From Candidatus Neomicrothrix sp. UBA7884 (GTDB lineage Bacteria; Actinomycetota; Acidimicrobiia; Acidimicrobiales; MedAcidi-G1): a stretch of DNA of 18,646 bases. The translations under genes and the position numbers were made by a program. Shown piece after piece: positions 1-7,624 of this stretch. The first letter of the stretch is position 1. Every line of letters starts with the position of its first letter. The notes under the pieces are model-generated. The model had not been told where the DNA came from and ran no database searches. It saw only the letters and a program-made list of their open reading frames with translations. The stretch covers positions 1 to 18,646 of the forward strand of contig DLRQ01000089.1 in assembly GCA_002501135.1 (NCBI GenBank), read 5' to 3'.

Positions 1-17
1 AACCTGCCGAGACCCCA

Positions 18-94
18 TGGTCGGGTAGGCGGGATTTGAACCCACGACCTCCTCGTCCCGAACGAGGCGCGCTACCAACCTGCGCCACTACCCG
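18..94 (-). tRNA. tRNA-Pro (anticodon CGG)
   Basis: Read on the minus strand this folds as a full cloverleaf: 7-bp acceptor stem (CGGGTAG/CTACCCG), anticodon stem CCTCG/CGAGG around the loop TTCGGGA, giving anticodon CGG that decodes CCG proline codons, and T arm GTGGG-TTCAAAT-CCCGC. The discriminator is A, and the 3' CCA is encoded in the DNA at 18-20. It is a standard elongator tRNA, fitting for a high-GC genome that uses CCG often. Its 5' side faces the receiver-protein gene. Confidence 0.97.
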
Positions 95-106
95 TGTAGG
101 CCGAGA

Positions 107-112
107 AGGGTA
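107..112 (-). promoter_or_regulatory. Possible -10 box of tRNA-Pro
   Basis: TACCCT on the minus strand lies 12 nt before the first base of tRNA-Pro, so a transcript would carry a leader of about five nt. No convincing -35 hexamer is visible. Weak support. Confidence 0.3.
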
Positions 113-171
113 CCGCCGTCAGGCCTTATCTGGCGGGCCGAAATACGGTCCGGTTGTCGATCGTCGGTCGG

Positions 172-546
172 TCAGGTCGGGTCGCCGGCCATTACGGCCG
201 ATGCCGTCTGGCGCAACTCCATCGGGTTGAGCGGCTTGACGATCCATGCATCGGCCTCGGCCTGACCGGCCAGATACGTGTCGGCCTGGCGGTCCAGGAG
301 CATGACCACCCGCTGTATCGGAATACGCCCGGCCCGCTGTTCCAGTCTCAGGTCCAGGCAGGCCGCTATCCCGCCCATGTTCCCGATCTGGAGGTCGAGG
401 ACGACCAGGTCGGGTTGGTGTTCGCGGACGGCATCGAGGACCTCGCTGCCACCCGTAACGCGGAGAATGCTGCTCTGGCCCCCCAACGAGGCCTCCAGTT
501 CGTCGTGCACGTGATCGGCTGCTGTAGCTACCAGGACTGTCGACAC
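172..546 (-). CDS. Stand-alone response-regulator receiver protein, degenerate
   Basis: This 124-aa protein is a single CheY-like receiver domain with no output domain. The likely phospho-acceptor is D51 (in LVVLDLQIGNMGG) and the conserved lysine is K104 (IVKPLN). The acidic pair normally found after strand 1 is missing: the segment reads VLVATAADH, and the usual Ser/Thr after strand 4 is replaced (LLDRQ). Mg2+ binding and phosphorylation may therefore be weak or absent. The start is GTG at 546, chosen because a TACGAT box lies 7 nt upstream, as in other leaderless genes here. It is divergent from a STAS protein, so it may act in the same signalling route, for example partner switching; that is inference. 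The partner kinase is not in the window. Confidence 0.85.
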   Translation of the reverse strand: MSTVLVATAADHVHDELEASLGGQSSILRVTGGSEVLDAVREHQPDLVVLDLQIGNMGGIAACLDLRLEQRAGRIPIQRVVMLLDRQADTYLAGQAEADAWIVKPLNPMELRQTASAVMAGDPT

Positions 547-553
547 GGCGGCG

Positions 554-559
554 ATCGTA
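554..559 (-). promoter_or_regulatory. -10 box, leaderless receiver gene
   Basis: TACGAT on the minus strand ends 7 nt before the GTG start at 546. No Shine-Dalgarno sequence is present, so transcription probably starts at or next to the start codon. Confidence 0.5.
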
Positions 560-682
560 TCGGCCTGCGTAGACCCCTGGTGACTGATGGCACGTTGATG
601 TTTCGCGCCGGCGGTAGTCCAAGGGTGCTCTGTCGGTCTACGATCCGACTACGGGTACACCCGAGGCGACAAGGAGTCGGTG

Positions 683-1030
683 GTGCTGGATATCACGGTC
701 GAACATCATGACGGATATGTGCTCTGTCGCCCCGCCGGAGAACTCGATGCGTACACCGTCGCCCAGTTCCGCGAGGCGCTCACCGAACTCGGCGAGGAGA
801 AGTACGTTCTCGTCGACCTGTCAGACGTTCCCTTCATGGATTCGGCAGGGCTCGGTGCGCTGATCGGCGGAATCAGGCGGGCGCGTGAGAATGACGGTGA
901 CGTCGCCGTGGCGTGCAACAGGCCTGCGCTCACGAGGCTTCTCCACACGACCGGCTTTGACCGGATCGTGCCCGTAATGGAGTCCGTTGAAGAGGCAGTG
1001 CTGGCTCTCGGTGAACCTGAAGCCACCTGA
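683..1030 (+). CDS. STAS-domain anti-sigma factor antagonist (SpoIIAA/BldG-like)
   Basis: A single STAS domain of about 115 aa. The phosphorylation motif MDSAGLGAL is intact, with the Ser at about residue 54. Proteins of this family bind an anti-sigma kinase of the SpoIIAB/RsbW type and release a sigma factor when the serine is unphosphorylated. Two consecutive GTG codons (680 and 683) could start translation. The AAGGAG ribosome-binding site at 671-676 leaves only 3 nt to the first GTG but 6 nt to the second, so 683 is preferred. It is divergent from a lone receiver protein and lies 16 nt before the NfeD-like gene, which suggests co-transcription. No anti-sigma kinase is seen nearby. Confidence 0.9.
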   Translation: MLDITVEHHDGYVLCRPAGELDAYTVAQFREALTELGEEKYVLVDLSDVPFMDSAGLGALIGGIRRARENDGDVAVACNRPALTRLLHTTGFDRIVPVMESVEEAVLALGEPEAT

Positions 1031-1046
1031 GGCCCGGGTTTCCACA

Positions 1047-2336
1047 ATGCGCAGGTTCTCGGCTGCTGTTCTCGTTGTGCTGGCCGGCCTGTTCCTGCTG
1101 GCCGGATCAGCTGCAGCCCACGGCGACGAACACGAATCTGACGGCCACGATCCCGGCACGGTCGACGTTGTAGAGGTGAACGGTCTTTTGGATCCTGTGC
1201 TGACGGAGATGATGGCCGAGACCCTGCGAGGCGTCGATCCGGCAACGATGGTTGCCGTGGTTTTCCAGATCGACAGCAACGGGGCCGTGGTCGACGACGA
1301 CGACCTTTCCGCTCTTGCCGACCTGGTGGTGAGTTCGCCGATCCCCGTGTCGTTTTGGATCGGACCCGCCGGAGCCGAGGTAACCGGTCGTGCAGCCCAA
1401 CTGGTTGCACTCGGTGACGACATCGGTATCTCACCGGGGTCAGCCATCGGAAACCTGGGTGAGTTGTCCCTTTCTGTGAGCAGGTTCGGCACACCTTTCG
1501 GCCTGCCGTCCGATTCCGACCTGGTTGGGTCGATGGTCGGCTACGACGATGCCGTCGGCCGGGGTCTCGCCCGATCGGCCCCGGTACTTCTTGAGCACCT
1601 GGTCGGGCTCGACGGCTTCGAGGTGCTCGTGGACGACTCCGGCGACAAGCCGATGGTCGAGCCGGTCACCCGGACCCGCTTCCGGCAACTCAGCATCGCC
1701 GACCAGGTGTTCCACACGGTTGCCAGCCCGCCTGTCGCCTACCTTCTGCTGCTGGTCGGAATGGGCCTGCTGGTCTTCGAGTTCTTCACAGCCGGCGTAG
1801 GCATCGCCGGGGTCATCGGCGCAGCGTCGCTGCTGTTGGCCTCGTACGGTCTGGCGGTTCTTCCCGGAAGGGCCTGGGCAGTTGGCGTCCTGGTGTTTGC
1901 CATGATCGGCTACGCCATCGATATCCAGGCCGGAGTACCCCGCGCCTGGACCATTATCGGCACGGTCAGCCTGGTGGTCGGTTCGTTGTTCCTGTTCGAT
2001 GGCACACAGGTCGGCTGGATCGCGCTTGCAACCGGGGTCGTCGGTACGGCCCTGGGCCTTGCAGGCGGAATGCCGACCATGGTGCGGACCCGGTTCTCGA
2101 CGCCGACCATCGGTCGTGAATGGATCATCGGCGAGGCCGGTACGGCGGTTGACGACCTTTCGCCCAACGGAACCGTCGAGGTCCGCGGGGCTGTCTGGAA
2201 GGCCCGGACCAACCGGGCCACACCAATTCAGCCAGGAGAACCGATAAGGGTCGTGGCTGTCGAAGGCCTGTGGCTGGAGGTGGAGCCCGAGGTCGGGGCG
2301 GCTCGCGACCACAGAGAACACGCAGTCAGAAGCTGA
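1047..2336 (+). CDS. NfeD-like membrane protein with degenerate ClpP-type protease domain
   Basis: With an ATG start at 1047 the protein has 429 aa and begins with a clear signal peptide (MRRFSAAVLVVLAGLFLLAG, cleavage near SAAA/HG). An extracytoplasmic domain of about 200 aa resembles the ClpP/SppA-like domain of long NfeD proteins (WIGPAGAEVTGRAAQLVALG... SPGSAIGN). Four to five hydrophobic helices follow from about residue 230, then a C-terminal OB-fold NfeD domain (IGEAGTAVDDLSPNGTVEV... LWLEVEPE). Long NfeD proteins are membrane Ser-Lys proteases usually paired with a stomatin; no stomatin gene is present here. The catalytic Ser of the family's GARAASAGT-like motif appears to be replaced (GAEVTGRAA), so protease activity is doubtful. 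An upstream in-frame ATG at 987 would overlap the STAS gene and precede the signal peptide, so it was not chosen. Confidence 0.88.
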   Translation: MRRFSAAVLVVLAGLFLLAGSAAAHGDEHESDGHDPGTVDVVEVNGLLDPVLTEMMAETLRGVDPATMVAVVFQIDSNGAVVDDDDLSALADLVVSSPIPVSFWIGPAGAEVTGRAAQLVALGDDIGISPGSAIGNLGELSLSVSRFGTPFGLPSDSDLVGSMVGYDDAVGRGLARSAPVLLEHLVGLDGFEVLVDDSGDKPMVEPVTRTRFRQLSIADQVFHTVASPPVAYLLLLVGMGLLVFEFFTAGVGIAGVIGAASLLLASYGLAVLPGRAWAVGVLVFAMIGYAIDIQAGVPRAWTIIGTVSLVVGSLFLFDGTQVGWIALATGVVGTALGLAGGMPTMVRTRFSTPTIGREWIIGEAGTAVDDLSPNGTVEVRGAVWKARTNRATPIQPGEPIRVVAVEGLWLEVEPEVGAARDHREHAVRS

Positions 2337-2393
2337 GCCACCGCCTGGAGAGCGATCGTTGGGCGCCCTTCCCGCCCGTTCGTACATGCCCTC

Positions 2394-2422
2394 TTGTGGC
2401 GACAGACGGGGCGTTCTAAGTT
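2394..2422 (+). promoter_or_regulatory. Candidate whiB promoter
   Basis: TTGTGG (2394-2399) and TAAGTT (2417-2422) are separated by exactly 17 bp. The predicted transcript would start near 2429 and carry a short leader containing the AGGGGG ribosome-binding site at 2437-2442, ahead of the ATG at 2449. Confidence 0.45.
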
Positions 2423-2448
2423 CGGTTGCACCTATCAGGGGGTGACGA

Positions 2449-2709
2449 ATGGCTGTGGAGTCGACCTGTCGTCAGTGGGAGGCGAAGGCTGCCTGCCGCG
2501 GCCCGCATTCCGGCGAGTTCTTTCCACCCGTGCGCGGTGAACGACGCGACGAAAAGCAGAGACGCGAGGTTCGGGCCAAGGCCGTCTGCTCGAGGTGCCC
2601 GGTCATGAACAACTGCCTCGACTACGCCGTTCGAATTCGTGAGGTCCATGGCATCTGGGGCGGGACCAACGAACGCGAGCGGCGGGCGCTGTTGGGTCTG
2701 TCAGCCTGA
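2449..2709 (+). CDS. WhiB-family [4Fe-4S] transcriptional regulator
   Basis: This 86-aa protein has the four cluster-binding cysteines of the Wbl family: C16, then C47-x2-C50-x5-C56. The family turn GIWGGTNERERR (about 68-79) follows. Wbl proteins carry an O2- and NO-sensitive [4Fe-4S] cluster and control transcription, typically through region 4 of the principal sigma factor. They are confined to Actinomycetota and their phages, so the gene supports the taxonomic assignment. It appears monocistronic, with its own promoter and a good ribosome-binding site. It converges on selB with only 6 bp between the stop codons. The subclass (WhiB1-7) cannot be fixed from the sequence alone. Confidence 0.96.
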   Translation: MAVESTCRQWEAKAACRGPHSGEFFPPVRGERRDEKQRREVRAKAVCSRCPVMNNCLDYAVRIREVHGIWGGTNERERRALLGLSA

Positions 2710-2715
2710 CAGCCC

Positions 2716-4449
2716 CTACGCAGGGTCCTCGTCCACCTGAGGTAGGCGTGGTCCGGCAATCCTCACATCACCACGTCGTCTGGTCACCCCGGTTCCATCC
2801 AGTCTGGCCAACAGCGGCATGGCATGTCTGCGGGTATTGCCTGCAGCCTCCCTGAAGGCTGACACGGTGAATCCATCTGGCGAATCCATGAGGAGGTGTG
2901 CAGCCAGATCCGCGGCAGCGTCGATCGCCGAGGCAGCAAAGAAAAGGCCGTCCTGTTCCACCACGACGCCCCGACGAACCATCTCCCGAAGTTCTGCCCG
3001 GTCGACACCGTCGGGTAGCGGCGGAGCGAATGGTGTGGCAGCGAGAAGGAGGGGGAAGGGATGGTCGGCAAGGGGGTCGGTGGCTCCAGTGGCAACAAGA
3101 CGTCCACCATCGATCACCACATCGGCCAGCAGGTCGATGGCTGCCCGCTGATGCTCGTCCAGGGTCGCCAGGTCAAGACCCAGCGGTCCAGATCCCTCGA
3201 CTGCTCCCCGCAGCCACTCCAGCGTGTCGTTGAGGGCGACTGGGTCTACCACCCAGGTCGCCACGTTCGGCTCCCGTCTCGTGGCCGTGAGGCGCACAAG
3301 TTCATCGGCGGATACCCAACCCCGCTCGGCGACCACCCGGTCGACCGACCTGTCAGGCTGCGCCCTTGAGGCCCGCTCCCGTGGGTCGACATCCAGGACC
3401 TCGCCGCCGCCCACTGTTTCTGCCCGGCCACTCTCCCGAAGCACGAACCTGTCCCCTGGGAGCAGAGGTAGGGCCTCGGGCAGGAACAGGCGGACGGACC
3501 CGTTTGATCCTGGTTCGATCACGTCGGGGCCGAGTACCCTCAGCCTGCACGGATGCTCCCCGGCCCCCAGGTAGACGACGTGGGCGCCCCGACGGGAGAC
3601 AGGGTGGTCAAGGTGGTCGAGAACCTGCAGTGAGGCATCCACCACGGTCGTCAGGTGCCACTGGTCCGGTCGGGTCAGAACATCGCCGCGCTCCACCTGA
3701 TCATGGGATACCCCCACGAGGTTGATCGCACACCTGGTTCCGGGTGGTAGCTCCCCGTGCTCAGCGTGGTGATTCTGGAGCGTCCTGACCCTGACCGTTC
3801 GACGCCCCGGATTCAACTTCAGTTCGTCGCCCACCCGCAACCGCCCACCGGTGAGGGTTCCGGTCACGACCGTTCCAGCACCTTTGGATGCAAACGCCCT
3901 GTCCACCCAGAGGCGTGGCCGGTCAAGGTCGGTCGAAGTTGGCGTGGCGGCGAGCATCTCGTCAACAGCTGCCCTGAGCTCATCGATTCCCACCCCGGTG
4001 GGAGAATCGACTCCGATCACCGGGGCCCCCTCCAGAAAGGTGCCCTCAACCTGTTCCTCGATCTCCATGCGTGCCAGGTCGACCAGATCGGGTTCCGCTG
4101 CACCGACCTTTGTCAGGGCGACGATGCCGTGGCGTATTCCCAGCAGTTCCAGGATGCGCAGGTGCTCCTCGGACTGGGGTTTCCAGCCCTCGGTGGCGGC
4201 AACTACGAAAAGGCAGGCGTCGACCGCTCCCACCCCGGCCAGCATGTTCTTGATGAACCTGACATGCCCCGGCACGTCAACCAGCGAGAGGGTCGCGCCC
4301 GAGGGAAGTGTGGTCATCGCGAAACCCAGATCGATTGTGAGGCCGCGGGCCTTCTCCTCGGCGAACCGGTCCGGGTCGGTTCCCGTTAAAGCCTGTACCA
4401 GGGTCGACTTGCCGTGATCCACATGACCGGCTGTGGCGACAACGTGCAT
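2716..4449 (-). CDS. selB: Selenocysteine-specific elongation factor SelB
   Basis: SelB is the EF-Tu-like GTPase that carries Sec-tRNA(Sec) to the ribosome at UGA codons followed by a SECIS hairpin. With the ATG at 4449 the protein has 577 aa. The GTPase domain begins at once: G1 GHVDHGKST (8-16), the G2 region RGLTIDLGF and G3 DVPGHVRF. EF-Tu-like domains II and III follow, then a C-terminal winged-helix region (about 350-577) that in the family binds the SECIS RNA. G4 reads ALTKVG, where the family normally has TKxD, so the guanine-specifying aspartate is replaced by glycine. Length is slightly below E. coli SelB (614). An in-frame ATG at 4497 would overlap selA and add 16 residues before the G1 strand, so 4449 is preferred. 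It lies 7 nt after the selA stop, in the same operon. Confidence 0.95.
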   Translation of the reverse strand: MHVVATAGHVDHGKSTLVQALTGTDPDRFAEEKARGLTIDLGFAMTTLPSGATLSLVDVPGHVRFIKNMLAGVGAVDACLFVVAATEGWKPQSEEHLRILELLGIRHGIVALTKVGAAEPDLVDLARMEIEEQVEGTFLEGAPVIGVDSPTGVGIDELRAAVDEMLAATPTSTDLDRPRLWVDRAFASKGAGTVVTGTLTGGRLRVGDELKLNPGRRTVRVRTLQNHHAEHGELPPGTRCAINLVGVSHDQVERGDVLTRPDQWHLTTVVDASLQVLDHLDHPVSRRGAHVVYLGAGEHPCRLRVLGPDVIEPGSNGSVRLFLPEALPLLPGDRFVLRESGRAETVGGGEVLDVDPRERASRAQPDRSVDRVVAERGWVSADELVRLTATRREPNVATWVVDPVALNDTLEWLRGAVEGSGPLGLDLATLDEHQRAAIDLLADVVIDGGRLVATGATDPLADHPFPLLLAATPFAPPLPDGVDRAELREMVRRGVVVEQDGLFFAASAIDAAADLAAHLLMDSPDGFTVSAFREAAGNTRRHAMPLLARLDGTGVTRRRGDVRIAGPRLPQVDEDPA

Positions 4450-4456
4450 CGTCTGC

Positions 4457-5767
4457 TCAGGTAAGGCGGTTGACCGCTGCCCGAACCACGTCGTCATCGT
4501 GGGGGTGCACAGTGCGTAGGTCGATCACGGTAGATCCGTCGTGCACCCGAGCGATGACAGGAGGCGTGCCGGCCCGCAGCTCGGCGACACGGTCGCCCGG
4601 GATCATCAGGCCGGCTGAGGGGATCTCAACGCCGGGAAGGGTGCCACCACCGGGCACAGCCATGGTGTCGGCGGCAAGATCCACCGAGATCGCCGACGCC
4701 CTGCGGCGCAGTTCCCCTACCGGAAGTACCGCCATCCGCCAGAACGGAATGGACCGCCCGTCACGGGACAGATAGGCGAGGGCCAACTCCTGGAGGGAGC
4801 CCAGCACGAGGCTTCCCGGTCGCAGCGCCCTGGCCAGCGGATGAGCCGCACACCTGGCTACCAGATCGGCCCGGCCGGCGATGATGCCGGCCTGGGGGCC
4901 ACCCAGAAGCTTGTCGCCCGAGAAGGTCACAAGGTCGACACCGGCCTCCAGCGTCTGTCGCACGGCCGGTTCGCCCTCCAGCCACGACGGTGGGCCGTCA
5001 TCGAGCCACTGGCAGGCCGAATCGACCAGCCCCGATCCGAGGTCGGCCAGAACCGGAACGCCCAGACCCGTCAGGTCACAGGCGGCCACGCTCTCGGTGA
5101 ACCCTGTGATCCGGTAGTTGGAGCGGTGCACGCTCAGCGCCAGGGCCACGTCGTTGCCGTTGACCGCAGCCTCGTAGTCGACCAGGCGCGTGCGGTTGGT
5201 CGTGCCGACCTCGACCAGATCGGCCCCGGACTGCGACATCACCTCGGGGATGCGGAACCCGCCCCCGATCTCGACCAGTTCGCCGCGTGATACGACCACC
5301 CCCCGACCATCGGCCAGAGCGGCAAGGGCCAGGAGAACGCCGGCGGCGCAGTTGTTCACGACCATCGCCGACTCAGCGCCACACATCCGGGCCAGCAGAC
5401 GCGGTGCCCGGTCCTGGCGGGAGCCGCGTTCGCCCGAGTCCAGGTCCAGCTCCAGGCTGGAGTAGCGGTCAGACCCATTACCGGGAAGGTTCATCCAGGG
5501 CGAGCGGCCCATGTTCGTGTGTAGGAGCACACCGGTGGCGTTTACCACGCTGGTGAGGAGGCTTCGAGCCTGCGTACCGGCGATGTTCCGTGCCCTCTGC
5601 TCGGCAGTCGCAGGGTTGCCGGAGGCGACGGCGGAGCGTGCCGCATCGACGAGGAGGGGGTGGGGCAGATCCACGTCGGCGATGGCCCGCGCCAGCCTGT
5701 CGACCGACGGGGGCCGCGGTTCCGGCGTAGGCGGGGCGTCGGAGCGGGTCTCATCAGGGGAGGCCAT
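4457..5767 (-). CDS. selA: L-seryl-tRNA(Sec) selenium transferase SelA
   Basis: SelA is the PLP enzyme that converts Ser-tRNA(Sec) to Sec-tRNA(Sec) using selenophosphate. The 436-aa product has the N-terminal segment VNATGVLLHTNMGR (75-88), LELDLDSGERGSR, and the PLP lysine K286 within VTFSGDKLLGGPQAG. Length is close to E. coli SelA (463). The ATG at 5767 was chosen because a TATCCT box lies 9 nt upstream and family-like sequence (SVDRLARAI) begins about 20 residues in. An upstream in-frame ATG at 5884 would add 39 unlike residues and run into the fxsA promoter. It is first in the selA-selB operon and divergent from fxsA. Confidence 0.96.
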   Translation of the reverse strand: MASPDETRSDAPPTPEPRPPSVDRLARAIADVDLPHPLLVDAARSAVASGNPATAEQRARNIAGTQARSLLTSVVNATGVLLHTNMGRSPWMNLPGNGSDRYSSLELDLDSGERGSRQDRAPRLLARMCGAESAMVVNNCAAGVLLALAALADGRGVVVSRGELVEIGGGFRIPEVMSQSGADLVEVGTTNRTRLVDYEAAVNGNDVALALSVHRSNYRITGFTESVAACDLTGLGVPVLADLGSGLVDSACQWLDDGPPSWLEGEPAVRQTLEAGVDLVTFSGDKLLGGPQAGIIAGRADLVARCAAHPLARALRPGSLVLGSLQELALAYLSRDGRSIPFWRMAVLPVGELRRRASAISVDLAADTMAVPGGGTLPGVEIPSAGLMIPGDRVAELRAGTPPVIARVHDGSTVIDLRTVHPHDDDVVRAAVNRLT

Positions 5768-5776
5768 GATGTGGCG

Positions 5777-5782
5777 AGGATA
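5777..5782 (-). promoter_or_regulatory. -10 box of selA-selB operon
   Basis: TATCCT on the minus strand ends 9 nt before the selA ATG, which predicts a leaderless or nearly leaderless mRNA. No Shine-Dalgarno motif precedes the ATG. Confidence 0.5.
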
Positions 5783-5842
5783 CGACCGTGAGAGCCTCTG
5801 CGCCCCCACGAGAGCCGCGTGCCTGGGTGGTGGTGGGCCTCG

Positions 5843-5848
5843 TAGCAT
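5843..5848 (+). promoter_or_regulatory. -10 box of fxsA
   Basis: TAGCAT ends 7 nt before the GTG at 5856, matching the leaderless spacing seen repeatedly in this window. Confidence 0.5.
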
Positions 5849-5855
5849 TGTGTAC

Positions 5856-6335
5856 GTGTTCTTGATCCTGCTCCTCGTGTTCATAGTCGTGCCGATTGCC
5901 GAGATCTACCTGATCGTTCAGGTAGCCGATGTCGTAGGTGGTCTCAACACGGTTGCCCTGCTGATTCTCGTGAGCGTCGTCGGTGCTGCGATGGTTAAAC
6001 GCGAGGGAATGGGCATCCTCGCCAGGGCTCAGTCAGAACTGGCCCTCGGTCGGGTACCTGGACGTGAACTGGTCGACGGCCTCCTGGTGCTGTTCGCCGG
6101 AGTCCTGATGCTCACCCCCGGATTCGCTACCGACGCACTCGGCCTTTCCCTGCTGTTTCCCCCCACCAGGGCACTGATCCGCGGTGTGGTGTCGAGAGGC
6201 CTTAGCAGCCGGGCCGCTTCCGAGCAACCCGTCTCGTGGCACTTTGGCTACAGAGGCGGAGGCAACATCGTCGAGGCACAGTCAACCGAGGTCGATCCCG
6301 GAATCGGAGAACTCGGGCCAACAGACGACGGGTAG
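5856..6335 (+). CDS. fxsA: FxsA family membrane protein
   Basis: This 159-aa protein matches the FxsA family, small polytopic inner-membrane proteins whose E. coli member relieves phage T7 exclusion by the F plasmid when overproduced; the cellular role is otherwise unclear. Visible features are an N-terminal helix with the family sequence PIAEIYLIVQVADVVG, further hydrophobic helices (TVALLILVSVVGAAMV, LVDGLLVLFAGVLMLTPGF) and LLFPPTRALIR before a hydrophilic tail. The GTG at 5856 is preferred because of the -10 spacing; the GTG at 5850 is possible and adds two residues. It is divergent from selA and converges on mrp with 30 bp between them. Confidence 0.9.
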   Translation: MFLILLLVFIVVPIAEIYLIVQVADVVGGLNTVALLILVSVVGAAMVKREGMGILARAQSELALGRVPGRELVDGLLVLFAGVLMLTPGFATDALGLSLLFPPTRALIRGVVSRGLSSRAASEQPVSWHFGYRGGGNIVEAQSTEVDPGIGELGPTDDG

Positions 6336-6365
6336 GTCCGTAGCTGGGTCGGTGGCCTCTGCGGG

Positions 6366-7574
6366 TCAGAGGTCCGCTTCGTCGAGCGCCTGTTCCGCGA
6401 CGGCAAGTAGGCGTGCACTGCAGCCCGCCATCTCGATCGGTGGCGCCGCCTCGGTAATGATCAGGTCGACGACGGCCGTGTAGGCATCGGCAGCGGGGCC
6501 GGTGCCCAGGGCCACGGGTTGCCCGGTGTCACCGCCTTGGGCGACTGCCACATCCAATGGGATGCTGCCGAGCAGCGGGGCACCGATGTCGTCGGCCAGC
6601 GCCCGGCCACCCCCCTTGCCGAAGAGCAGGTGCTCCTGTCCGTCGGGAGCGACGAAGGCACCCATGTTCTCGATCACACCGACGATCCGCAGGAAGTTGT
6701 TCCTGCCCATGCCGGCTACCCGTACGGCGACCTTCTGTGCGGCAAGTGCAGGTGTGGTGACGATGATCATCTCGGACCGGGGAAGCATCCGGGCCAGGCC
6801 CATCTGCACATCGCCGGTACCAGGCGGCATGTCGATGAGCAGGTAGTCCATTGGGCCCCAGGCCACGTCCTCGCAGAAGTGCTGCACCGCCCGGTTCAGC
6901 ATCAGGCCCCGCCACATGAGGGCCGTCTCCTCGCGCTCAACCAGGAAGCCCATGGATACGACCTTCAGGAGTCCCTCGCCGACGGGCATCTGGATCGGGT
7001 CGATCTTGCCGGCTTCGGGTGAGCCACCCAGGCGGCCCTCGATGCCGAGCATTCGTGGAATGGAGAAGCCCCAGATGTCGGCATCCATGACGCCGACCGT
7101 GAAACCCCGCCGTGCCATGGCAGCGGCCAGGTTCACGGTAACCGACGACTTGCCGACCCCGCCCTTGCCCGAGGCGACCATCAGCACCCTCGTGGTCGCA
7201 GGGATCTCGGTCTCGGGGGCGTCCTGGCTGACGTTCCAGCGGGCCTTCGCCATGGTCGCCGCCTTTTCCTCAGCGGTGAGTTCGGTCCAGGTGATGTGGA
7301 CCTTCGTCACGCCGGGAAGCCCTTCGATGCGGGCCCTGACGTCACGCTGGATCTGGGCCCGTAGCGGGCAACCCGATGTTGTGAGGGCGATAGTCACGTC
7401 GACCAGGCCGTCGGGTTCGACAATGACGTCCTTCGCCATGCCAAGTTCGACGATGTTGGAACCCAACTCCGGGTCGATCACCCCGCGTAGAAGTTCGAGG
7501 ACCTGTTCCGAGGACAGTTCTGCGGCGCTCGGACGCTTTCCCGGAAGGTGTTCACCGGCGCGAGTGTCACGCAT
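6366..7574 (-). CDS. Mrp/ApbC Fe-S cluster carrier P-loop ATPase
   Basis: The 402-aa protein has an N-terminal MIP18/DUF59 domain (about 22-98, with TTSGCPL around C69) followed by a Mrp/NBP35-type ATPase. The deviant Walker A motif GKGGVGKSS lies at 136-144, with later motifs DADIWGFSIPRMLG and LLIDMPPGTGD. Mrp proteins bind and deliver Fe-S clusters to target apoproteins in the cytosol. The CxxC cluster ligand found near the C-terminus of many homologues is not visible. A TAGGAT box ends 6 nt before the ATG, so the mRNA is probably leaderless. It is divergent from a HesB/IscA-type carrier gene, placing two Fe-S delivery proteins on one control region. Confidence 0.95.
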   Translation of the reverse strand: MRDTRAGEHLPGKRPSAAELSSEQVLELLRGVIDPELGSNIVELGMAKDVIVEPDGLVDVTIALTTSGCPLRAQIQRDVRARIEGLPGVTKVHITWTELTAEEKAATMAKARWNVSQDAPETEIPATTRVLMVASGKGGVGKSSVTVNLAAAMARRGFTVGVMDADIWGFSIPRMLGIEGRLGGSPEAGKIDPIQMPVGEGLLKVVSMGFLVEREETALMWRGLMLNRAVQHFCEDVAWGPMDYLLIDMPPGTGDVQMGLARMLPRSEMIIVTTPALAAQKVAVRVAGMGRNNFLRIVGVIENMGAFVAPDGQEHLLFGKGGGRALADDIGAPLLGSIPLDVAVAQGGDTGQPVALGTGPAADAYTAVVDLIITEAAPPIEMAGCSARLLAVAEQALDEADL

Positions 7575-7580
7575 ACCCCG

Positions 7581-7586
7581 ATCCTA
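7581..7586 (-). promoter_or_regulatory. -10 box of mrp
   Basis: TAGGAT on the minus strand ends 6 nt before the ATG at 7574. No ribosome-binding site is present, consistent with leaderless expression. Confidence 0.5.
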
Positions 7587-7599
7587 CGCCGACACCGCC

Positions 7600-7624
7600 G
7601 GTCCCCTTCCGGGGCCTTTTATTT
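7600..7624 (+). terminator. Orphan intrinsic-terminator-like hairpin
   Basis: A 6-bp stem with one G-T pair (GGTCCC/GGGGCC) and a 5-nt loop is followed by TTTTATTT on the plus strand. No plus-strand gene lies directly upstream: it sits between two divergent genes, just ahead of the Fe-S carrier promoter. It could block read-through or act as an attenuator for a transcript that starts further upstream. Confidence 0.45.

Noticed and set aside
119..711. Long overlapping frames opposite the receiver gene
   Set aside because: They are Arg/Pro/Gly-rich shadow translations typical of high-GC DNA, with no domain content.
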